A DNA stretch of 64,000 bases from assembly GCA_013397455.1 (NCBI GenBank), contig VYZB01000274.1, positions 608,614 through 672,613 on the forward strand, given 5' to 3'. The notes below the pieces were generated by a model. That model had not been told where the DNA came from. It saw only the letters and a list, made by a program, of their open reading frames with translations, and ran no database searches. This stretch comes from Crotophaga sulcirostris (Eukaryota > Chordata > Aves > Cuculiformes > Crotophagidae). Positions 1 to 12,711 of the stretch are shown in pieces. The position numbers and the translations under genes were made by a program. Numbering within the stretch: the stretch's first letter is position 1; each line of letters opens with the position of its first letter.

Positions 1-2395
1 CTTTTGAAAGCTTTGTTCTTGTGTTAAGTGTTATGTGAACCAACCCTGTGTTTCACTAGGAACTCAGCACAGGCAAGCCTGTGTCTGTCTGGGTAGATCT
101 CGTTACAAGATGGCAGCTAAAACGCTGTTTAAACCTGCCTTGCGGAATGTTTGATTTCCAAACACATTTACTGCTGAACTATCTGAAAACTGAATGGCTT
201 ACACCAACAACATGGTTCTAATATTATCTTATCTATAAACTAAACATAAAGCCAACTTGTATCCACAGGCTTATTAACCTGTTTACCATGAAACAACATT
301 TTCCTTCAGAACTGAAACCCCCACTAAATGCAGTAGAAATGTTATTAGTTACTTGATGCCTCTTCAGGGAAAGCATAAAATACCTCCATTACAGAACATA
401 TTAGTTCCACTGTGCTTATCTGAAAATTATTACTATGTTTTGCAATAGTTATAATAAGAGAAGACTGGCTTAGTGATCAATTTCTCATTTATTTGGTGTT
501 TATGTGTTTTGAATTTTTTGCTTCACATGCCATGTATTCTTGATTTTTTAAAGATTTCTTCTTTGTTTATTTCTGCCTCAGTATTTTTGTTGATCCGTCA
601 TTGCCATTGGAAGTCTTGTGCTTCTTGTCTTTGAACTTGCTAAGACAGATGACCATACTTCTGTATCAGCCTGTTGCAGTGTTGTAACAGTTATTGTCTT
701 CTGTTTCTCATAAAGCATCTTCCTACACATATTCCATCCACAAGTCTGAATACTGGACTTGAAACAATAGCTGGGTTATACTGCAGTAACTTTTATCACC
801 AAAAAGCTGTAACAAGAAAAAAAAGGATCAATACAGTCAGCCCCTGGTTAATAGAACAGTGTGGAACGTTCTGCCTATATGTTCTTTTAAAAAAAAAAAT
901 AAAAAGGTATTTCCCTTTCTCGCTAAAGGGTGAAAAAAACATGATAATTTGGGGGGTTTGTCCTTTTCCCTCTGCATAGAATTCCTCATCTTCACTCCAA
1001 GTAAAGACAGCTCCATCAACTAACAGTTTGACATGGAATTGTCATTTTATTCTAAGTAACTTCAAATACTTACAATTTTTTTAATAAATTTATCTCCCAA
1101 TTCCAAAACTTTCTCTGTCTTGCCACTATCCTGAGAAGAAAGTTTGTGGTGATGTAGGCTACCTGCAGGTGGTAACTGCTTGCTGGTGAACTGTTTTTCC
1201 TGGCTACCATGACTCTGTAGGGTGGCTTGTGAGAGTATGCTGGGGGGTAGTTTTGATGGCGTAAAATCAAACTCCTACTTTCAATCCCTACCATCAAGTA
1301 ATCTCTGTGATTTTCAGTATTTCCTGCTATTGTGGGAAATTATTTCTGTTTAAGTCTGTGTACAGTAACTGTCTGGCTCTGATTCTGAAAAAGAAAGAGT
1401 AGAAATATTCTGAAAAACATGAATATATGACAAAGGTTTGAGTGTGGTTGTTTTTTTTCAGGAGCGTTAATGTCCTGCAGGACACACTGGTTTATTTGAG
1501 TTACTCTGCTTGTCACACATCTGCCTCCTGTCCTTTATTTGGCAGCCTGTAAAATGGCAAACTGTTTCCAGAGTCTCACACTCATTTTTAAAGCCACTAG
1601 GTTCTGAGAAATTAACACTTTATCATTGTTTATTGTAGTATTCTCAAATCCTCCATAACCTGCATGCTGCAGAACTACTTCTGCTCTAGGAAAGAATGTC
1701 TGTTGAGCAGATATGCTTTTGAAAACTTCCTGCCTAAATCCATAATAATATTATCAACTACAATGGATTTATGAAGAAATATTTGTGTTGTTGTGTATTA
1801 TCTGCTGTCAAATTAGAAGAACATTAGAAGCTTTGTTGATGATAAACTGAGAGTAAAGAGTGGCAGGAATACAGGTGGCAATCAAGAGATGTTTGGTTTG
1901 ACGGATAAGGCTGTGCTCAATCTTTACAGAGAGGAATAAACTTCAACAGAAAAAGATTAGCTAAATGAAAGAGCCCTTGAGATAATATCTCTGTGTGCCT
2001 TAATGAGAAACTCCTCTGAGTATGAACAACCTTATACTACTTATACGACAGAAATTTTCACTATTGAAATAATAGACTGAGATGAAATAGAAAGTCAAAA
2101 ACATGACACTGAAAAAAATGAATCACCTAACAGCTGTTCTGTGGTCTCTATGTATATACTAACTCCATTCTTGCAGCACGTTAAATGCTCTACCTTATTG
2201 GAGACTGACCACAGAGTCCCACATCTAAGGTGAGCATTGACTAAAATCAGCCCCACAGAAGTGTCTTCTGCTGCACAACCATAGCAGAAATACATATTCC
2301 CTGCTCTGTGACTGCCTGGCTACAGTTGCTGATACAGATTTGTAAACATTGCTTCATGCATTGCTCCTGGGAAGAAACTGTTTGCAACAGATAGA
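1..2395. other. Unannotated AT-rich sequence
   Basis: No repeat family, RNA gene or convincing exon is recognised here. Open frames of up to about 100 codons occur on both strands but lack any recognisable domain or codon pattern. Short A- and T-runs occur, for example around 890-905. Intergenic or intronic sequence is the likeliest reading. Confidence 0.5.
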
Positions 2396-3720
2396 AACAC
2401 AGAATAGTTTAAGACCTTTAAGATCACAAAATAAAGAACAGCAAGGTCTCTCCTAACACCTCCTTTTTACCAAACTAAACAGCTTCAGTTCACTCAACCA
2501 ACTCCTTGTAACGCTTTGACCTTTCAGACCTTTCACCATCTTCGTTGCTCTTCTTTGGCAACACTCCAGAACCACAATGACTTTCTTGTAGGGAGAGGAC
2601 CAAAACTGTACTCGGGATTCAAGGTCCAGCTTCATCACTTCCCATGGGGATTGTCCTAGGGGCACAATCACTTCCCTGGTCCTGCTGGTCACACTATATC
2701 TGATATAGTCTAAGATGCTGTTGGCCTTCTTGGCCACCTGTGGACACCAACAACCCCAGGAGGGCAGCTTTTCAGCCATTCATCCCCAAGCCTGTACCAT
2801 TGCAGGGGATTGTTGTGATCGAAGTGCAGGACCCAGCACTTGGCCCTGTTCAGTATTATACAATTGGCCTTGACCCATTGATCCAGTCTGTCTTGATCCC
2901 TCTGCAGGGCCTGCCTTCCCTCAAGCTTATCAACACTCCTACACAACTTGGTGTCATCTCGAGATTACTGAGGGTGCGCTCGACCCCCTCAGCCAGATCA
3001 TTGATAAAGATATTAAAAAAAACCATCCCCAACATAGCCCTGGAGAACACCACTTGTGACTGGCCACCAACTGGATTTATCTTCATTTGTCACAACTCTT
3101 TGTGTTGGTCATCCAGCCTGTTTTTCACCCAGTGAAGAGTATGCCCTTCCAAGCCCAGAGCAACCAGTTTTTCCAGGAGAATTCTGTGAGAAATTGTGGC
3201 AAAGGCCTTACTAAAGTCTAGGTAGACAACAATCAGAACCTTTTCCTCATTCACTAAGCAGGGTGTCTGGTTATAGAAGGAAATTGCTTTAGTCAAGTGG
3301 GTCCTGCCTTTTCTAAACCCATGCAGACTGGGTCTCATCACCTGGTTTTCCTGTACATGCCATGTAACGGCACTTGTGGTCATCTACTCCATAACCTTTC
3401 CTGGCACTGAAGTGAGACTGACAGGTGTGTAGGTCCCTGGATCCTCCAGATCCTCCTTCTGGTCTTTCCTGTAGATGGGCATCACATTTGCTAATCTCTA
3501 GTCAACTAAAACCTCCCCAGTTAGCCAGGACTGCTGATAAATGGCAGAAAGTCGCTCAATGAACCCTTCTGCCCGTTCTTTCAGTACTCTTGATATTCAG
3601 TATCTTATCCAGCTCCATAGACCTGTGCATGTCAAGGTGAAGTAGTGGATCACTAACCATATTCTCTTGGATTATGTGGGTTCCATTCTGCTCCCCGTCC
3701 CTGGGAAATGATAGGATTGT
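2396..3720 (-). mobile_element. CR1 LINE fragment, reverse transcriptase region (copy A of an inverted pair)
   Basis: Read on the minus strand, this is a decayed CR1 retrotransposon. The frame at 3090-3383 holds the RT palm motif VVYLDFSKAF followed by TISHRILLEKL, typical of CR1 ORF2. Next come an in-frame TGA, a frameshifted NIFINDL segment, and thumb-region sequence with CWVLHF and [11 protein letters not shown]. The 3' end near 2396-2430 is a degraded form of the usual CR1 terminus (TGATCTTAAAGG followed by a TTCTGTG-type tail). The 5' part from 3541 to about 3720 resembles the CR1 segment upstream of RT but is only weakly recognisable. There is an internal deletion just 3' of 2765 and another near 2440. 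The element is clearly dead. The piece at about 2765-3555 is almost identical to an inverted copy at 17091-17882. Family assignment is firm; the outer ends are approximate. Confidence 0.9.
2766..3555 (-). repeat. Left arm of a ~790 bp, ~98% identical inverted repeat
   Basis: The reverse complement of this segment aligns without gaps to 17091-17882. I count about 14 mismatches, mostly transitions. Both arms carry the same TGA after the residues HKEL, the same 1-base loss in the [10 protein letters not shown] region, and the same T8 run. Identity ends sharply near 2765, although both elements continue as CR1 beyond it. Confidence 0.85.
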
Positions 3721-3988
3721 TTCCATATCCTCTAATTACTTTAATCAGAGAATGATCAGAACTTTTAGGCAAAATGAACTGCCACAGAATTGTCGATAAT
3801 ATTCCCCAAACTATCCCCATGGTTTTGATTTTCTAACTGATTAGGTTCAGTGTCTGGCCATAAGAAAGTAGTCTAAAAAAACTGGCAAATCTTAGCTTTT
3901 GAGTCAGAGTGCCTGGTATTTCTGCTGTCTTTTGTGTAGTGTGTGTAAACAATTTTTCAATTTTTCTATAAAAAAACCCACAAACATT

Positions 3989-4001
3989 CCCCCCCCCCCC
4001 C
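3989..4001 (+). repeat. Poly-C mononucleotide run (C13)
   Basis: Thirteen consecutive C residues follow an AC-rich stretch. It is a simple homopolymer and probably length-variable. Confidence 0.95.
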
Positions 4002-5131
4002 AAATATCTGCTCCAAATCTGATTCTCCCCTCTCTTTATTTTGAGTTGAGATCAGAACATCTATATCTTCTGGACAGGGAATTAAGAACCAGCTGCATTT
4101 ACAGGCTACAAGTATGAACAATCCTTCCCTTTACTGCAGGCACTGAGCTGTAGTTAGAAATTAAAGGCACTGGGAAACGCAGATGTTTAGTGATGACTGA
4201 GGAGTTTTCTAGAATTTCCTCCCAACTTATGATCTGCATTACCTTAAATTCTCTATCTAATGTAATGAAAAGGGTATAAAAGAGGTGACTATAAGAAAAT
4301 ATATGTAGCCAAAATGTTCATTTTGTTAATGTGGTGAACAATATATTTTTAACATTATAGACCTAACAGAAGTGAAAATTAACATTTCTAGTCTGTATAT
4401 GTTGGTGGTTTTACTTTGAAATCGATAGGTCTGTATGAATCAAGCTATCAGTATTAGCATTTTTTTTTCTGTGATCTAATTAAAAAGACCTAATTCTCTC
4501 ACAAAAGCAAAAGTCTGCAGGGATTTTGTCATCAGTCCATTGACTGCCTTTCATTTTTCCTTTACTGGCTACTCTACAATAAAGATTTTATCGAGTGTTA
4601 AGTTTGAATGTAATTAAAATGCTACTACATTTCATGTACCATTGTTAGTATCAAAGCAAAAACATAAGACTGCAAGCAGAATAATTTTTAAAATCAAGAC
4701 CTTTATTTCCAAATGTGCTGAAAATTTGGCAGAATGTACAACTTCCCAATGTGAGCAGATGGAGGCTCACCACTTTTGAAAAGAAACTCCTAAAAGGCTT
4801 AAATGTCTGACTGATGTGCAAACAAATAACTGGATAGCTTCATGTGCACATAAATGAATACACACCTTTGAATAATTTACAAGTGGAAATAACTGCAGAC
4901 TGACCAGATTGGTGTTCAAGGGCAGAAGGCCAATAACTTTATTCTTTTTTGTTTCTCTTTTTCCTCTTTTCTTTTGAAGGAAAACAGAAGTGTTCTGGTT
5001 ACATGCATGAAATTCATCAAGAGAATGGTTCCCGTTTTCTTATTTGCAAATATTGCCACTGGCAGCTTCAAACTTTTTTCTTTGAGACTATGACACCTAC
5101 AAAGCCTCAATACAAAGTCACTACCTCCAAG

Positions 5132-5174
5132 GTTTATAATTACCTTCTTTATAATTTGTTTATAATTACCTTCT
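5132..5174 (+). repeat. 17-bp direct repeat, 26-bp period
   Basis: The 17-mer GTTTATAATTACCTTCT occurs at 5132-5148 and again, without mismatch, at 5158-5174. The 9 bases between them are also AT-rich. This is a short local tandem duplication with no attached function. Confidence 0.9.
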
Positions 5175-6017
5175 GATGTGTCTCTTTTAGCCAGTATTTT
5201 AAAATCTATTTTGAACAATCTCTGAACATACATGATGTTATTCTAGATTATGTCAGTTTGTCATGGATTTTACTGTTATTTCCTAATGAAACTAGGAAAA
5301 AATATCAGCACCTTCCACTGTAATTTTCCCTCTGCAGGGTAATTTACAGTCTTTATAGTGAATAGTATTCTCTTCTACTCTCATGGAGAGATTTGTTGGT
5401 TCATTTCTTTTCCTCAGCCTGAACTCATGTTATCTCTATACCTTTGCAGTTATGGTGGGAAGCTTGTACCCAACATCATCATTTTTTTTTGTCTGGTATG
5501 TGATTATCTACCAATATCCTTAGATGCCTATAATTAGGGACAGATCTAGAATCACACTACATTCTTGTGATAGTGACATGAAGACTGCACAGAAGTCTCA
5601 CATTCTTCTTACTGCTTTATCTTGGCAGTCATTTGGAAGACTTTAACTTAGTCTTATCAAGCCCATTTCTAATATATTCCAGCTTCATATCCATTGGCAT
5701 GTCTGCCATTTGAGAAATATTCAGATGGGTGTATTTTTCCTATCTAAAGGTAATATTCAGCGGCCAGTCTCAGGTGTATTATAAAGATCAGTAAGTTCTG
5801 AAATATCCATGGAAAGCACAAGTTATTTTCTTGTATCTTCATCTGCCTTTGTTTCTGTAGGAATCCATGTGACTATTTTATATGGAGTTTTATTAAAAAT
5901 TTGAAGCGGGACATGTGCTTAAGGATCTGGTGGTTCAAACTCAATTTTATTTCTACATTGTCCTACAAAGGCTATCTGAGCAGTTCAGCACTCTTACACA
6001 ACCACATTTATTTCTAG

Positions 6018-6147
6018 CATGAAGTTCTGGAGGAAACATGCTTGTGGGAAAAATGTATGTGAGAAGGTAAAGGTAAGGATGAGATTCTCCCTCTCCACCA
6101 AGAAGCTTAAAGAAAACCAAAACACTGAAAGGGTTCCACCTCAACCT
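6018..6147 (+). other. Exon-like open segment with splice signals, unknown product
   Basis: The segment is preceded by TTTATTTCTAG, a plausible splice acceptor, and followed by the consensus-like donor GTAAGT at 6148-6153. It contains 43 open codons in one frame, starting with ATG at 6019 (MKFWRKHACGKNVCEKVKV...), and ends in phase. The predicted peptide is strongly basic and matches no family I know. The other two forward frames contain early stops. It could be a lncRNA exon, a cryptic exon or coincidence; an AT-rich intron of this size will contain some such pairs. Confidence 0.2.
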
Positions 6148-7137
6148 GTAAGTTTTGATGATTTTGATCGTGTGAATTGTATGTATTTTTTTTTCTTTTC
6201 AATTCTCAACAGGCTCTAAAAAGAGAGTTTTGTATTGTCCATGAAGGTATACGTGTCTTGCCGTAGCTATCAAGATTTTCCTTTGCTTCAGCTTATTATA
6301 GACATTAGGAGTTATTGCTGTGTTAACAAAATGTGAAATGAGAGGTACAGCAAGTAATGAGTAAAACAGTCAAAGCTATATAAACTGTTGTATCTGTATC
6401 TGCCTGGTACAGAAATTTTTAGCGTTAATGTATGAGTTTTTTTCCTTCGGGAAGAGGAGCTGTTGAGTCTAGATCCATGATACTTCTATATCTAGATGGT
6501 GGACAGATAAATAAAATTGAGAAAAACAAGAAGAGGATCAAAGTGTAAACTATTTTTTAATGTTTTCACTTTTTTATTGGGAAACTACTGGATATCTTTC
6601 TGCTATTGGTGACCTGCTAGCAGTGGAGGTGAGCTCTGATTTTTCACGTTGTCAATGATTTTAACTCTCTTATCCAAGAGATTATCCGCTGACAACAACA
6701 ACACATGTATGTCTTAGAAAGTCCCAGAACTGATGTCAATGAAGAGGTTCTCCTCTCAGATCTGTCATGAGACAGTATCAAACTTCACGGAAATGAAAGG
6801 GACCTTCATGTCTAATCTGAAGTATTTGATGCATTTTGTTCAGAAATATTGTATGAGAAATAAATGTTTGGTGACTTTTCCTTCCTTATGCAGGAATTCA
6901 GAGACAAAAATATATTTTTTTTCTTAGTTTTTCATTATGAAGTAAAAAATACATTTCCTAGTGATCTAAACACATTCAGGTTTTGTTGTATAAAGTCACC
7001 AAGAGGACTGCAGGTCTCCAAATGTTAAGCATAGACCTGAAACCAGAAAAACTGTAGATATGGTTTTAATTTTTTCCTCAAATTTTACCAGCTTTGGGCA
7101 TAATAGGAAAGACATGGTGGAACAATGTCCATCACTG

Positions 7138-7156
7138 AAACAAACAAACAAACAAA
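7138..7156 (+). repeat. (CAAA)n microsatellite
   Basis: Between four and five uninterrupted units of CAAA. This is a short simple repeat. Confidence 0.9.
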
Positions 7157-7785
7157 TCCTTTTCTTAATCACTTATTAAGACAACAGGATTGTTGCAGGT
7201 GGAAATACTTCAGAAGATTATGATTTAGCTGCAATTTGGAATGTATTGGTAATTTAAGGTACATCAAATGGTTGGATCTTTAACATACTTAATCTTAAAA
7301 CAGTTTAGTGTTTAGCAAGGTAGTTGTGTGTAATCTATAATAATATAAACAGTGAACTAATTACAGATTCAAAAATGACAAGATTCACTCTTATTCACCA
7401 CATAAGTATATATGTAAGCACAGAAATATAGAAATATTTGCATACACAAAGATATATTGGCATTTAAGTGCAGAAGGTTAATTAATAACCACAGTTACAA
7501 AGATATATATTTATTTAAGTATGCAGATAAATAAATAAAGAGATAGTTAAGGAGACTAGTCTGAAAATTTCCCTCTTGAAGTGAGTGAGAATATTCACAT
7601 ACAATACAACAGCATTCCATGAGAGGCTGTCCCAGTTTATCACACCTTCCCCCCGGACAAGTCAGTAGCTAAAATAGGGAAGCTTTTAGTCTCATTCTCC
7701 CTGCAGGGAAGGAAGAAGGGAAATGAAAGAGACACTTGCAGGTTGGAAATCAACACCAAACCAGCTCTGGTGAAAAAGCAATAAG

Positions 7786-7905
7786 TTAAACATTGGAACA
7801 GGTTGCCCAGAGAGGTGGTGGAAGACCCAACCCTGTGAATATTCAAGGTCAGGTTGGATGTGGTTCTGAGCCACCTGATCTGGTTGAAGATGTCCCTACT
7901 TACTG
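7786..7905 (+). mobile_element. CR1 LINE 3' fragment
   Basis: The sequence carries the CR1 3' ORF2/UTR hallmarks: GGAACAGGTTGCCCAGAGAGG, then GGTGG, AAGGTCAGGTTGGATG, a degraded GAGCCACCTGATCTGGTTGAAGATGTCCCT and a truncated end. It is only about 120 bp long, inserted on the plus strand, and directly abuts the ERV-like stretch that follows. Confidence 0.85.
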
Positions 7906-7939
7906 CATAAAAAAAAATATTCAGACTTTCAAACAACCA

Positions 7940-8560
7940 CACGTCAATGCTGATGCTAAGGGGCAGTCACAGAGAAGGTCTTGGGCTGGACTAAGCAGCA
8001 GGCGGGAGCTGGACTTGGGAACTGGACTCCGGAACACATGGATGGGTTCAGGGGCAGACAAACAGATGAAGTTCTCCCTGAACATCAGCCATCGAAGAAG
8101 AGAGGCTGACCCTTGTGATCTATAAGCTTTTATACTGAATATGATGTGGAATACTTCACTGGTCAGGCTGGGTCACCTGTTCTGTCTGCACTTTCCAGTA
8201 GGCGCAAATCCCCTTTTCACCAACTCTGGGATAGCCTTAATTTACATGAGAATAGGTGTGACCAGCGCCCTGTCTGTACACCAATGGTCCCTTACCTTGG
8301 TGATAACTATTAGACTGAAAAGTCAGAGAAATATGTTCTGCTATAGCCCAAAACAACACAAAAGCCAAGGTTAGATCTCAAGGGGTCAACTTCACTTTGG
8401 CACTTTCATTTGCAGTGCTAGCAAAGGATATTGCACACTATACCTGTTCGAGCTCAGCGGGAGATTAACGGTCCCAGTGTGCCCTGATCCAGAAGAGCTC
8501 AAAAGCACTTCCACATGACCACTTACAGAATCCGAGATAACTGACTTTTGTCAGAGAGTT
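7940..8560 (+). mobile_element. Probable avian endogenous-retrovirus fragment (LTR or LTR-adjacent)
   Basis: This ~600-bp block has higher GC than its surroundings. It contains ATGATGTGGAATACTTCACT followed by GGTCAGGCTGGGTCACCTGT, a motif that I recall from avian ERV 3' or LTR regions. A related motif (GGAATATCCCTTTGGCCAG) appears in the fragment at 20.7 kb. Open frames here (7793-8125, 8141-8374) are short and show no intact retroviral gene. The LTR ends could not be defined by TG...CA termini. The class (ERVL or ERVK) is not determined, and the assignment rests on memory of the repeat family rather than a search. Confidence 0.5.
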
Positions 8561-8600
8561 AAATATTAATTTTGATGTTTAATATTAATTTTGACCACAA
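8560..8600 (+). repeat. Imperfect ~19-bp tandem duplication
   Basis: TTAAATATTAATTTTGA is followed immediately by a near copy (TTTAATATTAATTTTGA). It lies at the 3' edge of the ERV-like block and may mark an insertion junction or replication slippage. Confidence 0.75.
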
Positions 8601-10658
8601 CTTGGAGGATATATTTCTGGCAACTTCTACTAGTCATGTAAATGCTCCCAACTTGGGCTATGCTCTCAGTATCAGGCACATTCAGCTGGCTGCCATGGGG
8701 TGACTGATGGTCAGTCTCTCTCTTCTCCAAACTCACTGGACCCCAAATGCACTGAGGAAGCACCTAAACTCACTAGCCTACTGCACCTTCAGTATAAGCC
8801 TCCCCTCTCAGAGCACACCTGGTGGAGATGACCAATTTCCAGTCTATTCTTCTGAAAACTTCTTCCCAAACACAGCAGTTTGGGGCATCATTAAACGTAA
8901 ACATCTTAAATATCCAGAATTACTGCCTGTTTACAATGGGAATTCTTTTCCCCTGCATGCTTGCATTATGCTGGTCAGTATGTACGTGGTAGGTGTGCCT
9001 GGAGTGGCCATGGAGGAGAAAGAAAAGATACTGCTAAATTGTGCTAAGCAGCTTAAGGGTCATTGTAGCCTAAGGGGTCACGCATCACAAGGATCTAGTG
9101 GGAAATTAAAGTATTTTTTAGCTTTTTCCTATAACCAATCCAGCTGATATTATTGCTCCCAATTATAAAGGTTTTAGTAAACATTGTGGTTTCCTCATAA
9201 TTCTTCTCCAAACAACCCTAAAGGTGTTTTCATTGATCAATTTATTTACTAGCTTATGGTTCTGCAAATGTATATTTAGTTGCATATTACTGGGAACATT
9301 GAACGTCCTTAAATAATAATGATATTCAACTAGATCCAATTATTTTGCTCTGACATTAAGATATAACTTTAATACCAGACTCTTTTGAGATAAATTGAAT
9401 ATTCTGCAGCTGTTACTGTTTGAAAAGCTGATCTGACGTGCTGTAAACAACCACTGTGCTCATTATAATTTTACTTGAGATGGCTTAAAACTAACTTCTC
9501 ATTGCCTGAATGGCTAGATTTAGACCAGTAGAAACTTATATCACTTAGGCAGTGTCTTCATCTAAACATACAGTAGTAATTGTTTTGCATTTACCTCTAA
9601 AGGACAAGTCTAATTGAAATGTCTGTATATGTTAATGTAGCATGGCCAAAGTTCTATGAATTTATTGAACAAAGCTAGCAGTGGAGATAAATGCTTGCTA
9701 ATGCTAAATAAATGCTACTACTTCATATATAGTTTACTGCAGCCATTGGCCACTGTTACTAGAGAGAAATTGAAAGTGATATATGGATGTTTCATGCATG
9801 TCTATCCAACACAAGCCTCAGTGCACAGAGTCATGTGAAATAGTCTTGGAAAAATAGGATATTTTTATTGCACATGCTTCAATACTCCTTTTCTATCTTA
9901 CAGACCTTATCCAAATGTTGTTTAGCATGAATGATCCTTTGAAATGCAGAAGAGTTAATAAGAAATGAAGATAGATTTTTGATATAAGAAATCATTGATC
10001 TTGAGTAATAAGGGATTGCTTTGTCTTCTTAAAAAAGGAGAAAATATATAGAGATTTGTTATGTTTATATATTGGCGTGTTTTTATCTGAATAAACATGT
10101 GTATAATACTCTATAAAATACATAAATACTTTATTTCCCTCCCATGAGCTAGTGTATATGGATGATGCAATTGCCTTATATAAGGCCCAACAATTGAAAT
10201 GCGTACCTTTCCTTAAAATACTGATGCAAAAATAATATAGAGTGGGAGGGGTAGTATTTAGTGAGGAGATGGTAAGGACTTGGCTGCAGATTTTTCAAAT
10301 ATTTATTAATAGGCTCTTTTGTGCCATCCATTACCATAGCAACAGAGTATCTCACGCAATCATGCCCTCATTCTTCCCTTTTCTGAAGATAAACAGATAG
10401 GAACTGAGGTGCACAAATAAGAAGACTAAAAACCCAAAGTTAGAATTGGATTTCTGTACCAGAGACTGTACTAAAATCTAGATCTCTGGAGTCCTAGTCC
10501 ATTCTTTTAACTCAAACTCACCTGTCTTTTTACTGTAAGATGATGTAATTAATTATTTTTACATCAAATAAAGGATGAATAATGTTTTTCATCTGTTAAT
10601 GCTTTCCAAATAATCTCAACTTGACTGACTTACCTAAATCCACCATTTAAATTCAGGA
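8601..10658. other. Unannotated AT-rich sequence
   Basis: No interspersed repeat or RNA gene is recognised. A 146-codon open frame at 8707-9147 has no domain, signal peptide or splice context that I can identify. An 8-bp inverted repeat, TGATGTAA/TTACATCA, lies at 10541-10566 around a TTAATTATTT-like spacer and could bind bZIP or homeodomain factors. Confidence 0.45.
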
Positions 10659-10659
10659 T

Positions 10660-11382
10660 GGGGGAAGATGTGATTGAGAGCAGCCCTGTGGAGAAGGACG
10701 TGGGGAAGCTCGTGATGAGAAGCTCGACATGAGCCAGCAATGTGTACTCGCAGCCCGGAAGACCAACCCTGTCCTGGGCTGCATCAAAAGCAGCGTGGCC
10801 AGCAGGGTGAGGGAGGGGATTCTGCCCCTCTGCTTCTCCCTTGTGACACCCCACCTGGAGCACTGTGTCCTGTTCTGGAATCCCCAATGTAAGAAGGATA
10901 TGGAACTGTTGGAATGAGTCCAGAAAAGGCCTACAAAGGTGATCTGAGGGCTGGAGCCCCTCTGCTACGAGGACAGGCTGGGAGAGTTGGGCTTGTTCAG
11001 CCTGGAGAAGAGAAGGCTCCGTGGAGACCTTATAGCAGCCTTCCAGTACCTGAAGAGGCTACAGGAAAGCTGGGGAGGAACTTTTTACAAGGGCAGGTAG
11101 TGATAGGATGAGAGGACAAGGGCTTAAGATTGGAAGGGGGAAGATTTAGATTAAACATCAGGAAGAAATTCTTCACAGTGAGGGTGGTGAGGCCCTGGCA
11201 CAGGTTGCCCAGGGAAGCTGTGGTGCCCCCTCCCTGGAGGTGTTGAAGGCCAGGCTGGATGGGGTCTTGCGCAGCCTGGGCTGGGGGGAAGGGTCCCGGC
11301 CCATGGCAGGGGCTTGGAACTGGATGGGGTTTAAGGTCCCTTCTAACACAAACTATTCTATGATTCTATGATTCTATGAAAT
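10660..11382 (+). mobile_element. CR1 LINE 3' fragment with (ATTCTATG)n tail
   Basis: A ~720-bp 5'-truncated CR1 on the plus strand. It begins in the RT C-terminal part (LGxxxLD-MSQQCV, then KTNPVLGCIKSSVASRVREGILP and a PHLEHCVLFWNPQ thumb motif). It continues through the 3' ORF2 end (GRFRLNIRKKFFTVRVV-type DNA) and a 3' UTR with GGGGCTTGGAACTGGATGG, and ends in about three ATTCTATG units. The 8-mer terminus is diagnostic of CR1. Frames are broken by several substitutions and indels. GC is distinctly higher than the flanks. Confidence 0.95.
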
Positions 11383-12711
11383 CAGGTAAAATAAAGAGGA
11401 AGTTCCTGTTACTTGAAATATTTTGAGAGAATATGTTAAAAAACTTTTCTCAGAGGCTCAAATGAGGTATTCTGCCTCAGTGTGAAGATGCAGAACAGAA
11501 ACTAGATGCACTTGGAAGAGAAGTGTCACAAGAAGATATATCTCTGGGTAATGCAGAGTGTCCTTTGTTAAAGACCAATATCTAAATCAGGTGAACATCT
11601 GAGTATCATAAGGAAAAATGAACTAAATTCACTGAAGAATATATACAATGTTGATAAACTCAAACCCCAAGTATCTCTTACCATTACATTTTTCTCAAGA
11701 TTAGTGCCTACTCGGAAAGCTCATAGTTTTCTTGTGCTGATGGTTATTATAGGTTTCAGCAGCTGTAACCTTCGTTTGCAAAATATTTGAAGCAGGTCAG
11801 AGGATGGCTTTCCCTCCCAGTGTGGGAAGAGTAAGGCTAAATCAGGGCAAAAGTAATCTAGATGAGCTAGCATTCCAGCTGCAATCAGATGAGCCCCAAA
11901 ATTATCATCTCAGAATGCCTTTCTCTTGTAACTGGTTTAATAGCAATCCCAATTAAATGAGCTAAACCTCAGTGTTAGGCTTTCTTTTTTTTCGATGTTG
12001 TTGCTTGTTAGCTTTAGTCCAAAACATCCGTCAGCTCTAGTCCCACAGGGCAAAAGGAGTTGTGTTGCATATAAACTAGTCCTTAATGGCTCCCCACACC
12101 ACTTCCATTAAGCTGACATTGCCTATTATTACAACAGTTATACTATTATGATAGTTTACCTTTGCACTTTATTTGAACAGTCTGAGTTAGCAGAAATATT
12201 GTTTCATTAGTTTCTACCCTTGCTTATGAATGAGAACATTAAGACCTTCCTCATGAACAGAGTTGACATCTGCATGTGAGTAAAACGACAGCACATTTCA
12301 ATTATGTTGATCAAGCATTTAAGCGCAGTGTCTTTCCTGCTTAATTTCAATATCTGATTAGCATTGATACTGCATGTTCATCTCAAAATGAAAATTTCTA
12401 ATTGAATTTTTTTGAAAAGCACTGAAATACTTAACTTTGGGGTGACATGTCAGACCCATCACAATGCCTTGTGGAAGAATTTGTTCTCCCTCACGAACAT
12501 TCCACACTGCCTAACACTACAGCAGCACTAGAAGACCCAGACCAATAGTTTTCACCTAACATGAAATATTTTTCTAATAATTTTCCTGAATATTTTGATC
12601 TTGCAATGAAATTTCACTTTTCTCCAGATGAAGTACATTTCTGAGGAAACCATATTTGTTATCACAAAGAGCACTGGTGAGAAATACTTGGTCTCCAGGG
12701 GGTCTATATAA
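11383..12711. other. Unannotated sequence
   Basis: No gene or repeat family is recognised. AT-rich stretches around 12300-12400 (AATTATGTTGATCAAGC, CTGATTAGCATTGA) look like candidate conserved non-coding sequence but cannot be confirmed here. Confidence 0.4.

Larger units (their letters stand above)
3721..7785. other. Unannotated sequence with low-complexity patches
   Basis: No gene or interspersed repeat is recognised. The stretch holds a C13 run (3989-4001), a 17-bp direct repeat (5132-5174), an exon-like open segment (6018-6147), a CAAA microsatellite (7138-7156) and AT-rich tracts around 7330-7530. Confidence 0.45.

Noticed and set aside
4949..5176. Possible zinc-finger-like CxxC frame after a polypyrimidine tract
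   Set aside because: A single CKYC pair without the matching His or Cys residues, and no donor site in register.
8707..9147. 146-codon open frame on the plus strand
   Set aside because: No recognisable domain, signal peptide, splice context or codon pattern. Frames of this length are expected by chance in 64 kb.
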